Counted from the first letter of the stretch, positions 9,670 to 19,215 are shown. The stretch is DNA of 64,000 nucleotides from Marinobacter iranensis (GCF_029207565.1 NZ_JANCMW010000010.1:124001-188000), one strand, 5' to 3'. Numbers and translations: made by a program. Notes: generated from the letters alone by a model not told the origin.

Positions 9670-11052
9670 ATGACTGGTTCAAAATCGACCCCAATCCATC
9701 GAGGCCTGTGGTCTTCCCGGATGGCCTTTATCTTGGCCGCGACCGGTTCTGCCGTCGGGCTGGGCAATATCTGGAAATTCCCCTATGTAACCGGCGAGAA
9801 CGGCGGTGGCGCCTTCGTGCTGGTTTATCTGTTGTGTATCGCCATTGTGGGTGTGCCCATCATGATGGCGGAAGTGTTTATCGGCCGTAACGGTCGGCAC
9901 AACCCGATTACCAGCTTTCGTCTGGTGGCGGAGCGCAACCTGGCCTCACCGGCGTGGCGGGTCTCCGCCATTGTGGGTGTGCTGGCCGCCTTCATTATTC
10001 TGTCGTTCTATTCGGTGATCGGTGGCTGGGCCGCCTCCTATGTTGGCCACGCAGCCATGGGCGATTTTACCGGCCAGGGCGCCGATGCCATTGGTGAGCT
10101 GTTCGGTGGTTTGCTGGCCAGCCCGGTTACGCTGCTGGTATGGCACAGTATTTTTATGGCATTGGTCATTTTCGTGGTGGCCCGCGGCCTGAAATCCGGC
10201 CTGGAGCGCGCGGTAACCATCCTGATGCCGGCTTTGTTCGTGTTGCTGCTGATCGCGGTTGGCTACGCCACCACGACCGGCCATTTTGGCGAAGCAGTCG
10301 CCTTCCTGTTCACGCCTGATTTCGGCGCCCTGACGATGGATGGTGTACTGGTGGCCCTGGGCCATGCGTTCTTCACCCTAAGCCTGGGTATGGCCATCAT
10401 GATGGCGTACGGCTCCTACCTGGGGGACGACGTGTCTATCGGGCGCACTGCCATCACCGTTTCCATTATGGATACGGTTGTTGCACTGATGGCTGGCCTG
10501 GCCATATTCCCCGTGGTGTTTGCCAACGGCCTGGAAGCCGGTGCCGGCCCCGGCCTGATTTTCCAGACCCTGCCGCTGGCCTTCGGTCAGATGCCCATGG
10601 GCAGCGTATTTGGAGCGCTGTTCTTTATTTTGCTGCTGTTTGCTGCCTGGACCTCCGCGATTTCCCTGTTGGAGCCGGTGGTGGAATGGCTGGAAGACAA
10701 GTTGATCCTGGGCCGCATGGGCAGCACCGTTGTAGTGGGGCTGGCCTGTTGGCTGCTGGGCATCGCGTCCATCCTGTCCCTGAACGAGTGGTCCGGCTTT
10801 GCGCCCCTGGGTATGTTTGAACGCTTCGAAGGCCAAACTATCTTCGACCTGCTCGACTTCTTTACCGCGAACGTCATGCTGCCGTTGTCCGGCCTGCTGA
10901 CAGCACTGTTCGTCGGCTGGTTCGTGGCGAAGGAATCACTGAAAAGCAATCTGTCCCTGGAAGGTGGTAGCTTCGTCCTCTGGTACAACCTGGTTCGCTT
11001 TGTGACACCGGTGGCGGTAGCTATCGTGTTTGTTTACAACCTGATGGCGTAA
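9670..11052 (+). CDS. Sodium-dependent transporter, SNF/NSS family
   Basis: Inner-membrane Na+-coupled symporter of the neurotransmitter:sodium symporter family (LeuT-like), probably importing an amino acid. From ATG 9670 it has 460 residues and about 11-12 hydrophobic helices. The first helix carries the family signature ATGSAVGLGNIWKFPY, which forms the sodium and substrate sites, followed by GGGAFVLVY. An in-frame ATG at 9640 exists; 9670 fits the usual start (MTGSKSTPIHRGLWSSR) although GATGAG is only a modest ribosome site. A strong terminator follows, so it is monocistronic. Confidence 0.92.
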   Translation: MTGSKSTPIHRGLWSSRMAFILAATGSAVGLGNIWKFPYVTGENGGGAFVLVYLLCIAIVGVPIMMAEVFIGRNGRHNPITSFRLVAERNLASPAWRVSAIVGVLAAFIILSFYSVIGGWAASYVGHAAMGDFTGQGADAIGELFGGLLASPVTLLVWHSIFMALVIFVVARGLKSGLERAVTILMPALFVLLLIAVGYATTTGHFGEAVAFLFTPDFGALTMDGVLVALGHAFFTLSLGMAIMMAYGSYLGDDVSIGRTAITVSIMDTVVALMAGLAIFPVVFANGLEAGAGPGLIFQTLPLAFGQMPMGSVFGALFFILLLFAAWTSAISLLEPVVEWLEDKLILGRMGSTVVVGLACWLLGIASILSLNEWSGFAPLGMFERFEGQTIFDLLDFFTANVMLPLSGLLTALFVGWFVAKESLKSNLSLEGGSFVLWYNLVRFVTPVAVAIVFVYNLMA

Positions 11053-11074
11053 GCACGGCTGAGGGGAATTGAAG

Positions 11075-11107
11075 AAACCCGGCCCCTGAAGTGGCCGGGT
11101 TTTTTTG
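11075..11107 (+). terminator. Rho-independent terminator of the SNF transporter gene
   Basis: A stem of AACCCGGCC and GGCCGGGTT with a short loop, followed directly by TTTTTT, lies 23 nt after the stop codon. This is a classic intrinsic terminator. Because its left flank is A-rich only for a few bases, it probably works mainly in the plus direction. Confidence 0.9.
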
Positions 11108-11129
11108 CTTCCAGTATGCGCAGAACTCG

Positions 11130-11705
11130 CTAGAGGTCTGATCCGGTTGCTGCACGCAAGGCGTCCATATGCGGCCGGACAGCACGTTTGTCCGCTTCGG
11201 GAGCATTGGCTGCCTGCTCGTAGGCGGACATGGCGCCGCCCATCATTTCCCGCATCTGCTGTTTTTGGGCCTCACTCATGTGGGGGTTGTTGTCGATTTC
11301 CTCCATGGCTTTGGCCATTTCCTGGTTCATCTCTCCGGACTGTTTGCCCATCTCAAGAGCACTCCAGGCATGGAAGATGCGGTCACCGGCTTTCCCCCAC
11401 TGTTCGGCATTGGAGAAGCCATGTTGCTGCACCACCTCCTCTAACTGGTCATACATGTCGTGGCCTTTCATTTTCTCAACGGAGGATGAAAATATCCGCG
11501 ACAGATCCGGCATTTCCGCCGCATTCTCTTCGGTGGACAGGTCATCGGTCAGTTCCTCGAATTCGTCTTCCATACCCTGAAGGGCTTCCAGGCTGCTGAT
11601 GAACGAACGAATCGTCTGGTCGGTCAACGTTTCCGCATGAACAGTCAACGGGGATAGCGCAAGCAGACAGGCAAGGGTAAACAGGATTGGGTGTAATCGG
11701 TTCAT
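11130..11705 (-). CDS. Secreted alpha-helical protein of unknown function
   Basis: A 191-residue protein with a clear Sec signal peptide (MNRLHPILFTLACLLALS, cleavage after VHA near residue 24). The mature part is highly charged and methionine-rich and predicted by eye to be all-helical, with acidic stretches such as DEFEELTDDLSTEENAAE and MSEAQKQQMREMMGG. There are no cysteines and no recognised catalytic motif, so it is probably a periplasmic soluble protein. It lies downstream of the TRAP genes on the same strand but is separated by a 95-nt gap with an inverted repeat, so it may be independently transcribed. Confidence 0.75.
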   Translation of the reverse strand: MNRLHPILFTLACLLALSPLTVHAETLTDQTIRSFISSLEALQGMEDEFEELTDDLSTEENAAEMPDLSRIFSSSVEKMKGHDMYDQLEEVVQQHGFSNAEQWGKAGDRIFHAWSALEMGKQSGEMNQEMAKAMEEIDNNPHMSEAQKQQMREMMGGAMSAYEQAANAPEADKRAVRPHMDALRAATGSDL

Positions 11706-11725
11706 GGGAACGTCTCCTTATGATT

Positions 11726-11758
11726 GGGAACTCCCGGTTCCATCCGGCGGGAGTTCCC
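11726..11758. terminator. Inverted repeat between dctM and the secreted-protein gene
   Basis: Perfect 11-bp arms GGGAACTCCCG and CGGGAGTTCCC with an 11-nt loop lie about 40 nt downstream of dctM on the minus strand. No U-run follows, so either Rho-dependent termination or an mRNA-protecting hairpin is likely. Confidence 0.5.
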
Positions 11759-11799
11759 TAAAGGTAGTTCTCCGTTAACCAGCCCGCAACAGGCGGGCG

Positions 11800-13110
11800 T
11801 CAGAAGAACAGATCCGGCAAGTAGGTGGCGATTTCCGGAAAGATCATGATCAATGCAAGGCCCACAATCTCGACAATAACGAAGGGGACAATTGAGGAGT
11901 AGATGTCCTTCATAGTGATGCTCGGCGGTACCACGCCCTTCAGGTAGAAGAGGTTGAAGCCAAATGGCGGCGTCATGTAGCCAATTTCCATGTTGATCAC
12001 GAACAGGATGCCGAACCAGATCGGATCGAACCCCAGGGATTCCACAATCGGCATGAACACCGGCAGGGTAATCAGCATGATGCCGACCGGGTCCAGCACC
12101 ATGGCCAGCAGGAATACAATTACCATCATGGCAATGATGATGCCCCAGGGCCCACCGGGGATCATATTCATCAGGCTCTCGATCAGGTCCTGGGCGCCCA
12201 TGCTCTGATAGGCAGCACTGAAGGCATGGGCGGCGAACAGGATCCACATGATCATGCCGGTCAGCTTGAACGTGCGGACCGCCGCTTCCTGCAGGATTCT
12301 CCATTTGAACTGCCTGTAGACAGCCGCGGAAATCAGCGCGCCGAGTACACCCATGGCGGCCGCTTCAGTGGGCGTGGTGATGCCGCCCATAATAGAGCCG
12401 AGCACCATGATGACGACGCCGATGGGCAGTAGTACAGCGCGCAGGGCGCGGAATTTTTCCGGCCAGGTGCCGCGTTCCTCTTTCGGCAGCGCTGGTGCAA
12501 GGTGCGGCTGCAAGTGGCAGCGCACCACGATGTAGATGACGGTCAGGACCATCAACAGAACGCCCGGCAGTATACCCGCGGCGAACATCTTGCCCACAGA
12601 CACGCCGGTGATCAGCGCGTAAAGAATCATCAGGATGCTGGGGGGAATGAGAATGCCCCAGCCGCCGCCGGTGTTGATCACGCCGAGAGCCATCTTTTTG
12701 TCGTAGCCCCGTTCCAGCATGGATGGCAGGGCGATGGTGCCCATGGCCACAACCGCCGCGCCACTGATACCGACCATGGCGGCGAAAACAGCGCAGATGC
12801 CGAGAGTGCCGATGGCGAGGCCGCCCCGCAGGCCGCCGCACCAGAGGTGCATCATGCGGTACAGGTCCTTGGCCACCCCGGTTCGCTCCAGGATCATTGC
12901 CATGAACACGAACAGGGGGATCGCCACCAGGGTGAAGCTTTCCATGGTGCCCCAGATCTGGGAGGCCACCATATAGAAGGAATCGAATCCCCAGGTGAAG
13001 TAGAGGAAGACAACGGATACGCCGCCCAGGACAAAGGCCAGTGGCAGGCCGAGCAGCAGGAAAAACAGCAGGGAGCCGAAGAACAGCAGGGTCAGGAGTT
13101 CAATACTCAC
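11800..13110 (-). CDS. dctM: TRAP transporter large permease subunit
   Basis: The Na+-driven channel-forming subunit of a tripartite ATP-independent periplasmic transporter, expected to move an organic acid delivered by the binding protein across the inner membrane. It has 436 residues and about 12 hydrophobic helices. Typical DctM segments are GGWGILIPPSILMILYALITG (seen as GWGILIPPSILMILY), GGITTPTEAAAMGVLGA and IGYMTPPFGFNLFYLKGV. Start ATG 13110 overlaps the stop of dctQ by 4 nt, so the two are translationally coupled. Together with dctQ and dctP it forms a complete system. Confidence 0.96.
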   Translation of the reverse strand: MSIELLTLLFFGSLLFFLLLGLPLAFVLGGVSVVFLYFTWGFDSFYMVASQIWGTMESFTLVAIPLFVFMAMILERTGVAKDLYRMMHLWCGGLRGGLAIGTLGICAVFAAMVGISGAAVVAMGTIALPSMLERGYDKKMALGVINTGGGWGILIPPSILMILYALITGVSVGKMFAAGILPGVLLMVLTVIYIVVRCHLQPHLAPALPKEERGTWPEKFRALRAVLLPIGVVIMVLGSIMGGITTPTEAAAMGVLGALISAAVYRQFKWRILQEAAVRTFKLTGMIMWILFAAHAFSAAYQSMGAQDLIESLMNMIPGGPWGIIIAMMVIVFLLAMVLDPVGIMLITLPVFMPIVESLGFDPIWFGILFVINMEIGYMTPPFGFNLFYLKGVVPPSITMKDIYSSIVPFVIVEIVGLALIMIFPEIATYLPDLFF

Positions 13111-13655
13111 GATGACTCTCCTTCATTGTCTTCCTGTGGTTCGGGGGTGTAGTAACTGAGGTTGAAGGCCACCGCGATGTCTTCCAGTAACTTTACAATG
13201 CCCTGCAGAACCAGTAAGCCGGTGCCCAGTGGAATGGCAGCTTTTACGGGCCAGATGGGCGGGTTCCAGGCGGAATAGGAGGTTTCCCAACTGGCGATGG
13301 ACTCGCTTGCCATGCTGAAGCCGAAATACAGCAGTGCCAGGGTGAAGATGAAGAAAATCACGGACGTCAGTATGTCGAGAACTGCCTGGCCCCGAGGCGG
13401 CAGGTGCGAGTGCAACAGGTCGACATTGACGTGGCCCCGGTGCGCCATGATGTAGCCGCCTGACATCACCGCGTAGACGCCGAAGAGCATCTGGGTCAGT
13501 TCGTTGGTCCATACGGTGGGTGAGTTGAACAGATAGCGAAAGGCCACCTCCATAATCAGGAACGCGAACATGGCAAAAACGAGTAGCGCTATCCCGCGCC
13601 CGATAACATCGTTGAGACGGGTGACCCCTCTCATGAATGCGGTCAGCACACCCAT
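13107..13655 (-). CDS. dctQ: TRAP transporter small permease subunit
   Basis: The four-helix membrane subunit that pairs with DctM and helps dock the substrate-binding protein. It has 182 residues with hydrophobic helices near 18-40, 50-70, 95-115 and 135-160. The region around VWTNELTQMLFGVYAV and GGYIMAHRGHVNVDLL is the standard DctQ signature. It lies between dctP and dctM on the minus strand and overlaps dctM by 4 nt. It has no function on its own, and the substrate is set by DctP. Confidence 0.93.
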   Translation of the reverse strand: MGVLTAFMRGVTRLNDVIGRGIALLVFAMFAFLIMEVAFRYLFNSPTVWTNELTQMLFGVYAVMSGGYIMAHRGHVNVDLLHSHLPPRGQAVLDILTSVIFFIFTLALLYFGFSMASESIASWETSYSAWNPPIWPVKAAIPLGTGLLVLQGIVKLLEDIAVAFNLSYYTPEPQEDNEGESS

Positions 13656-13692
13656 TGGTATTCTCCGGGAAACGGTAAGTTCGAAAACAGAA

Positions 13693-13715
13693 CCGGGCCA
13701 GGTGAACTGGCCTGG
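13693..13715. promoter_or_regulatory. Intercistronic hairpin between dctP and dctQ
   Basis: Arms CCGGGCCAG and CTGGCCTGG (one mismatch) with loop GTGAA lie in the 84-nt gap between dctP and dctQ. Such hairpins often protect the upstream message and give more binding protein than permease. That role here is inferred. Confidence 0.5.
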
Positions 13716-13739
13716 TCGGATTCAGGTTTCGGGTACTTA

Positions 13740-14786
13740 TTACAGGTAGCCCAGATCTGCCAGGTAGGCTTTAAGCATGTCCAACGCCTTCTGGGCATTT
13801 TCGCTTCGTTTGCCTTCCTCATCCCACATCTTCTGGGCAGTCTGGGTCAGGCGATCCTGCACGTCTTCCGGCAGGGTATTTACCTGGACGTTGTGTTCGT
13901 TGATGGCCTTGGCCAGCGTAATGCGTTCCTTGTACTGGTATTCGTTGGTGCGGAACCAGAACTGCTCATCAAGCGCCTGCTTGACGATTTTCTGCATGTC
14001 TTCCGGCAGTTTGTCCAGGGCCTTCTGGCTGACGATGATGACGTCGGTGCCGGCGATGTTCAGTGCCGGCTGCACGTGATACTTGGCCACTTCATACAGG
14101 CCCATACTGAAGGCGCCCTGGGACGCACCCCAATGGGCGCCATCGACAATGCCGGAGTCCAGGGCGGAATAGAGTTCGCTGCCAGGGATATAGGACGCGG
14201 CGGCACCGGCTTCGGTCAGGAAGGTCTGCAGTGCACCGGAAGAGCGGATCTTCAGCTCGGTGAAGTCTTCCCAGCTTTTAATCGGCTGCTTGACCACCAT
14301 TTCAGTGGGGTAAACCTTGTCCGTTGCCCAGTAAACGCCATGCTCGGCGGCCTCATCGCGAAGCATCTGCTCAAAGCCCAGACCCTGGTGGAAATAGGCG
14401 GCTTCCCAGACGTTACGGAAAGCAAACGGCAGGCCGGAAGCGATGCCGGCAAGGGAAATTTTGTCCTGGGCATAGGCCGGGGAGATGGTACCCATTTCCA
14501 GAATGCCCCGGCTGACAGCGTTGAAGATTTCCTTGGCCTTGAACAGCGAGCCAGCTTCGTACAACTCCAGTTCCAGGCGTCCGTCGGTGCGTTCTTCAAT
14601 AATATTCTTCAGGCGAACCAGGCTGTCTTCATAGGAACTGCTGGAGCCCGGCCAGTGGGACTGGACCTTCCAGGTGAAATTTTCTTCGGCAACTACCGGG
14701 GCGCTGGCAAAGGCGGCGGCCAGTCCCAGGGTCAGGGCAGAGCCGTAAGCGGCGAGGGTTGTTCTGGCGGTGGTTAGGATCTTCAT
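13740..14786 (-). CDS. dctP: TRAP transporter periplasmic substrate-binding protein
   Basis: Periplasmic receptor of the TRAP system. It has 348 residues with a signal peptide (cleavage near APVVAEE, residue 32-33). The DctP fold is recognisable from VQSHWPGSSSSYED at the mature N-terminus, the helix-backbone region, IRSSGALQTFLTEAG (the strand carrying the conserved carboxylate-binding Arg) and ALDSGIVDGAHWG. The HWG region resembles TRAP receptors for keto- or larger organic acids more than classic C4-dicarboxylate DctP, but the ligand is not provable. A copy of the island's 17-bp palindrome lies 46 nt upstream, linking it to the IclR regulon. Confidence 0.93.
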   Translation of the reverse strand: MKILTTARTTLAAYGSALTLGLAAAFASAPVVAEENFTWKVQSHWPGSSSSYEDSLVRLKNIIEERTDGRLELELYEAGSLFKAKEIFNAVSRGILEMGTISPAYAQDKISLAGIASGLPFAFRNVWEAAYFHQGLGFEQMLRDEAAEHGVYWATDKVYPTEMVVKQPIKSWEDFTELKIRSSGALQTFLTEAGAAASYIPGSELYSALDSGIVDGAHWGASQGAFSMGLYEVAKYHVQPALNIAGTDVIIVSQKALDKLPEDMQKIVKQALDEQFWFRTNEYQYKERITLAKAINEHNVQVNTLPEDVQDRLTQTAQKMWDEEGKRSENAQKALDMLKAYLADLGYL

Positions 14787-14831
14787 TGCTGGACCTCAAT
14801 CATTATTTATTGTGTTGGTCGTCCCATTACT

Positions 14832-14848
14832 ATTTCGCTCTGCAAAAC
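14832..14848. promoter_or_regulatory. Putative IclR-type operator upstream of dctP
   Basis: ATTTCGCTCTGCAAAAC matches one half of the island palindrome exactly (ATTTCGC) and the other partly (GC..AA). It lies 46 nt before the dctP start codon, a promoter-proximal position. Its likely regulator is the IclR protein at 37421. Confidence 0.5.
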
Positions 14849-14977
14849 AAGTGACTGCAGAATGAATTCCTATGTTTGAATCTATCACACACTTTCCTTT
14901 TTGCAATAGGGTGCTTGCCGATATTCCGTTACCAAAGTTTAGTCTACAGTGAGCTTTCCAGTGCCAACCGCGCAAAG

Positions 14978-16564
14978 TCAGGACCAGTACGGCGCACGCA
15001 GTTCGCGCTTGAGTACCTTGCCAATGGTGGAGCGGGGCAACTCCGGGCGGAACTCAATCGCCGCCAGGCGTTGGGCCTTGCCCAGCTGCCCATTGGCCCA
15101 GTCCAGGATCTCCACTTCATCCTGCGTGCTGCCGGGCTTGCGTACCACCAGCCCCAGCGGCGTTTCACCCCATTGCTCGCTGGGAATGCCGATTATCGCA
15201 ACATCGGCGACGGCGGGGTGGGCCTGCAGCACCTTTTCAAGATCCACCGCATAGATGTTGAAACCACCGGAGATGATCATGTCCTTACGGCGGTCCAGAA
15301 TATAGACGAAGCCCTCTTCGTCGATTCGCCCCATATCACCGCTGCGGTAGAACACCAGGCCCTCTGGGCTGGTCCAGAGCATGTCCCGGGTTTGTTCCTC
15401 GCGGTTGATGTAACCCCGCATCATCGAAATGGCGCGGCCCACGATCTCTCCGGTTTCGCCCTGAGGCAGTTCGTTGCCCTCCTCGTCGATCACCCGCACT
15501 TCTGCGCCTTCAGTCGGTGTCCCCACTGAGTCCCATTTATCCGGGTGTGCCGCGCAATCCAGGCTGGTGGAAATGCCACCTTCCGTCAGCCCATACACTT
15601 CACGGATGTTGCCGGGCCAGCGCTCCATGGCTTCCTTGATGATCCTGGCCCCCAGGGGAGCGCTGGTACAGAGCTTGAGCTTGAAAGCGGACAGATCGAA
15701 GCGATCGAACTCCGGATCGGCGAGGATGCGCTGATACTGGACCGGAACCAGCATGGCATGGGTCACGCGGTAGCGCTCGGCCAGTTCGAGGAAGTGCCGG
15801 GCATCAAACTTTGCCATGAGAACCAGGATGCCACCATGGAACAGGGTGGGCAGCATGGACACCAGGGTGGTGTTGGAATACATCGGCGTGGAAACCAGGT
15901 TGACGGCATCTCCGTCCAGACCAAAACGACTCATTCGGACCATCTGGCGTTGGCGAAAACGATAGTCGTGGAGAATGCCCTTGGGGGTGCCGGTAGTGCC
16001 GGAGCTGTAGATGATATTGAACGGGTCATCCAGGGTAACCGGCGCCGGGTTGGCTTCGGCATCGGTATCTCCCAGCCAGGACTCAAAATCCTGACTTATT
16101 CCCGGACCACGACCATCCAGCCCAATGCATTGGTCGGGGCCAAGTGAGCCAAGTTTGTCGGCCGCGGCTTCAAACAGTGCCGAATTCTTTCCGGACACAA
16201 ACAGGAAACGGGCCCCGCAATCATCCAGCATCAAGGCCAGGCTCTCACCGCTGGCCATGCCGGAGAGCGGCACCATGCAGCCACCGGCCACCAATGTGCC
16301 CAGGTACAGTGCGACGTAGTCGATGCTGTTTTCCGATAACCCCGCTACGGCATCGCCCTGTTCTAACCCTGCGGCCCTGAGCCGGTTGGCTATGCGATTG
16401 GCGCGCGTTACCAGCGCCTGCCAATTGAGTTGAGTCTCGCCATCGATGAGCGCGACATGATCAGGGCGTTCTATCGCAAGGTGCTGAATGCGTTGACCGA
16501 GGGCTTCCATGGTTTCTTCAGAATCAATGGGAGCATAGACGGGCATTTCCTGAGTGCTTTTCAT
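14978..16564 (-). CDS. AMP-dependent acyl-CoA synthetase/ligase
   Basis: Activates a carboxylic acid to its CoA thioester through an acyl-adenylate. From ATG 16564 it has 528 residues. The P-loop-like motif reads YSSGTTGTPKG, followed by EVYGLTEGG, YRSGDMGRIDEEGF and the hinge DRRKDMIISGGFNIY. The catalytic lysine motif STIGKVLKRELR is near the C-terminus. The alternative ATG at 16585 lacks a ribosome site, whereas AGGCG precedes 16564. It is divergent from the SDR/thioesterase genes, and downstream on the same strand lies the TRAP system. This suggests import followed by activation of the same acid. The acid itself is unknown. Confidence 0.9.
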   Translation of the reverse strand: MKSTQEMPVYAPIDSEETMEALGQRIQHLAIERPDHVALIDGETQLNWQALVTRANRIANRLRAAGLEQGDAVAGLSENSIDYVALYLGTLVAGGCMVPLSGMASGESLALMLDDCGARFLFVSGKNSALFEAAADKLGSLGPDQCIGLDGRGPGISQDFESWLGDTDAEANPAPVTLDDPFNIIYSSGTTGTPKGILHDYRFRQRQMVRMSRFGLDGDAVNLVSTPMYSNTTLVSMLPTLFHGGILVLMAKFDARHFLELAERYRVTHAMLVPVQYQRILADPEFDRFDLSAFKLKLCTSAPLGARIIKEAMERWPGNIREVYGLTEGGISTSLDCAAHPDKWDSVGTPTEGAEVRVIDEEGNELPQGETGEIVGRAISMMRGYINREEQTRDMLWTSPEGLVFYRSGDMGRIDEEGFVYILDRRKDMIISGGFNIYAVDLEKVLQAHPAVADVAIIGIPSEQWGETPLGLVVRKPGSTQDEVEILDWANGQLGKAQRLAAIEFRPELPRSTIGKVLKRELRAPYWS

Positions 16565-16704
16565 TTTTTCGCCTATCGGTGTCATTATGTTTTATCTAGT
16601 GAAATTAACTTCCGAATATATTGACTCAAAACCGGAAGGCGTGACAAATTACGATCAAGTTGAGTTTATGACGGCGCAAAAAATCATAAAAAAGGAGCAT
16701 CGGC

Positions 16705-17499
16705 ATGGGGCGTTTCGACAATCGGGTAGCCATTGTCACCGGAGCCGGGAGCGGCATCGGCAGGGCCACTGCGGTCAGGCTGGCGCGCGAAGGTGCGCAG
16801 CTCATGATGGTCGACCGTTCCGAGGCGGGCCTGCTGGATACCGAGGGTCTGATGCCTGAAGGTGCTGAAACTCTGCGCCGTATTGGTAATGTAGCCGACG
16901 AAGACCAGGTCAGCGCCCTGGTGGATGAAACTATCTCTGCCTTCGGCCGGATTGACGTGTTGTGCAACGTTGCCGGCATTGCCAGCACCGGTGGTGGTCA
17001 CCCCGGTATTGCCGGCAACGACCGGGAAGAATGGGAGAAGGTGCTGGCGGTGAACCTGATCGGCACCATGCTGTTCATCAAGCATGTGGCGCCCCACATG
17101 CAGGCCCGAAAACTGGGCTCGATCGTCAATACCGCCTCCGTTGCGGGTATCCGGTCCGGTGCCGGCGGCAACGCTTACAGTGCGTCCAAGGCCGGGGTGA
17201 TCAATCTCACCATGACCGCTGCCTGCGATCTCGGCAGTGACAATGTCCGCGTAAATGCGGTATGCCCGGGGCTGGTGGAAACCGGGATGACCCAGGCGGT
17301 GTTTGACTATGCCCGCGCCAACGAGAAAGCCCACAAGCTGGGTTCCCGATGTGAACTGCGTCGTTACGGCGCGCCGGAGGAAATTGCTGCGGCCATTCTG
17401 TTCCTGGCCAGTGATGACGCCAGCTACATTACCGGCCAGGCCTTACCTGTTGATGGTGGCAACACCGCGTCCCTTAACCTGCCGGGAATGAAAGTGTAA
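16705..17499 (+). CDS. Short-chain dehydrogenase/reductase (SDR)
   Basis: A classical NAD(P)-dependent oxidoreductase of 264 residues. It has the cofactor glycine motif TGAGSGIGRA, NVAGIAS, a catalytic Ser in NTASVAG, and the YSASK Tyr-Lys pair. The residue after beta-2 is Asp (MVDRSE), favouring NAD(H). PVDGGNTAS closes the fold. Within this island it probably oxidises or reduces a hydroxyacyl/ketoacyl-CoA. It starts 18 nt after an AAGGAG site and its stop overlaps the next start (TAATG), showing translational coupling to the thioesterase. Confidence 0.9.
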   Translation: MGRFDNRVAIVTGAGSGIGRATAVRLAREGAQLMMVDRSEAGLLDTEGLMPEGAETLRRIGNVADEDQVSALVDETISAFGRIDVLCNVAGIASTGGGHPGIAGNDREEWEKVLAVNLIGTMLFIKHVAPHMQARKLGSIVNTASVAGIRSGAGGNAYSASKAGVINLTMTAACDLGSDNVRVNAVCPGLVETGMTQAVFDYARANEKAHKLGSRCELRRYGAPEEIAAAILFLASDDASYITGQALPVDGGNTASLNLPGMKV

Positions 17500-17939
17500 T
17501 GAATGAAGACAGTCTGCATATCAGCGGCGGTCAGGATCTGCCCGGATTTCACAACCTGCTGGGGTATCGCCAGGTGTCCTGGGATGAGAGCGAGGCGGTG
17601 ATTGAGCTGGAACTGGCGCCGCAGCATTTGAATCTTGGTGGTGTCGTTCACGGCGGAGTGTTGACCTCCCTGCTGGACGTTGTCCTGGCCGAAGCGGGCA
17701 CTTACTGCCCTTATCCTGGCCGTATGCGCAAGGCCATCACCCTGTCACTGACCACAACATTCACCGGCCAATGCTCTGGTGGGACTATCCGGGTCACCGG
17801 CCGGAAACGGGCAGGCGGTACCCGCATTTTCAACAGCAGCGGGGAAGTCCACGACGACCAGGGCAACCTGCTGGCAATCGCCGAAGGCACCTTTCGTCTT
17901 CGCTCTGGCAGTGAAAAGCCGGAAGGTGTGCCAATCTGA
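17499..17939 (+). CDS. PaaI-like hotdog thioesterase
   Basis: A 146-residue acyl-CoA thioesterase of the PaaI/HGG family. The signature [16 protein letters not shown] contains the HGG motif and the helix carrying the catalytic carboxylate. [13 protein letters not shown] matches the central strand. These enzymes form tetramers and release CoA from small or aberrant thioesters, so here it may rescue CoA from dead-end intermediates. It overlaps the upstream SDR by one base and is 73 nt before the acyl-CoA dehydrogenase. Confidence 0.9.
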   Translation: MNEDSLHISGGQDLPGFHNLLGYRQVSWDESEAVIELELAPQHLNLGGVVHGGVLTSLLDVVLAEAGTYCPYPGRMRKAITLSLTTTFTGQCSGGTIRVTGRKRAGGTRIFNSSGEVHDDQGNLLAIAEGTFRLRSGSEKPEGVPI

Positions 17940-18012
17940 TTTCTATAACACCAGCAGATACGTCGGCGTTGCAACAGCCGGCCCACGACAACCAATCAAC
18001 GAGGTACTGGAC

Positions 18013-19215
18013 ATGTTTGAACTGTCTGACAAAGCCAAAAAGCTGCAGGCGCAGCTTCACGAATTCATGGATGCCCATATCTACCCCAACGAGCATAAGC
18101 ACCATGAACAGGTGGAGCAGGCAGAGAACCGGTGGGCTCCGGTGCCTATAGTTGAAGAGCTGAAGGCCAAGGCAAAAGCTGCCGGCCTGTGGAACCTGTT
18201 TCTGCCGGAAAGCGAATTCGGCGCCGGTTTGACCAACTACGAATACGCGCATCTGTGTGAAGTCATGGGCCGTTCCGCGATGGCGCCGGAAGTGTTCAAC
18301 TGCTCCGCGCCGGATACCGGCAACATGGAAACCATTGCCCGCTACGGTAATAAAGAGCAGCAGGATAAATGGCTGAAGCCGCTGCTCGATGGCGAAATCC
18401 GCTCCTGCTTCTCCATGACCGAGCCGGATGTTGCTTCCTCGGACGCTACCAATATTGCCTGTGAAATCCGCCGTGACGGTGACGAATATGTGATCAACGG
18501 TCGCAAATGGTGGTCTTCTGGAGCCATGACGACCACGGCCAAGATCGCCATCGTCATGGGCAAGACCAATCCGGATGCCGAGAAGCACCAGCAACAGTCG
18601 ATGATCCTGGTGCCTTTGGACACGCCGGGCGTAAAAATGATTCGCCCGCTGACGGTGTTCGGTTACGACCATGCCCCTCACGGCCATGCCGAGATCCACT
18701 ACGACAATGTGCGGGTTCCGGTGGAGAACATTCTGCTGGGTGAGGGGCGCGGCTTCGAAATTGCCCAGGGTCGCCTTGGGCCGGGCCGTATCCACCACTG
18801 CATGCGCACTATTGGTGTGGCCGAGCGTGCGCTGGAGCTGATGTGTCAGCGGGCCAATGCTCGTGAGGCTTTCGGCAAGCCGTTGTCCAGTTTCGATTCG
18901 ATCCGCAAGGATATTGCCCGCAGCCGCATCGAGATTGAGCAGGCGCGGCTGATGACCCTGAAGGCGGCGCACATGATGGATACTGTGGGTAATAAGGTGG
19001 CCCGTCAGGAAATCGCTATGATCAAGGTGATCGCCCCAAGTATGGCGCTGAAGATCATTGATCGTGCGATTCAGGTTCACGGTGGTGCAGGTGTGTCCCA
19101 GGACACTTTCCTGGCGAAGGCCTGGGCTCACGTCCGAACCTTGAGGCTGGCGGACGGCCCTGATGAGGTGCACCTGGATTCCGTCGCCAAGATCGAGCTT
19201 CGCCAATACCGCTGA
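18013..19215 (+). CDS. Acyl-CoA dehydrogenase of the ACAD10/ACAD11/LvaC type
   Basis: A 400-residue FAD enzyme. The middle part reads [25 protein letters not shown] and [16 protein letters not shown], followed by [20 protein letters not shown] and [12 protein letters not shown]. These motifs match animal ACAD10/11 and bacterial LvaC rather than ordinary fatty acyl-CoA dehydrogenases. The usual YEG catalytic Glu position is ADGPDEVH, that is Asp. Family members act on 4-phosphoacyl-CoA made by an APH-like kinase, and such a kinase lies 1.1 kb downstream. I infer a role in 4-hydroxyacid catabolism. The frame is open upstream to 17779, but ATG 18013 ([10 protein letters not shown]) with GAGG gives the family start. 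Confidence 0.9.
   Translation: MFELSDKAKKLQAQLHEFMDAHIYPNEHKHHEQVEQAENRWAPVPIVEELKAKAKAAGLWNLFLPESEFGAGLTNYEYAHLCEVMGRSAMAPEVFNCSAPDTGNMETIARYGNKEQQDKWLKPLLDGEIRSCFSMTEPDVASSDATNIACEIRRDGDEYVINGRKWWSSGAMTTTAKIAIVMGKTNPDAEKHQQQSMILVPLDTPGVKMIRPLTVFGYDHAPHGHAEIHYDNVRVPVENILLGEGRGFEIAQGRLGPGRIHHCMRTIGVAERALELMCQRANAREAFGKPLSSFDSIRKDIARSRIEIEQARLMTLKAAHMMDTVGNKVARQEIAMIKVIAPSMALKIIDRAIQVHGGAGVSQDTFLAKAWAHVRTLRLADGPDEVHLDSVAKIELRQYR

Noticed and set aside
16565..16581. TTTTCGCCTATCGGTGT as another IclR-type operator
   Set aside because: Only partly fits the palindrome and abuts the start of the ligase gene at 16564; too weak to list beside the other sites.
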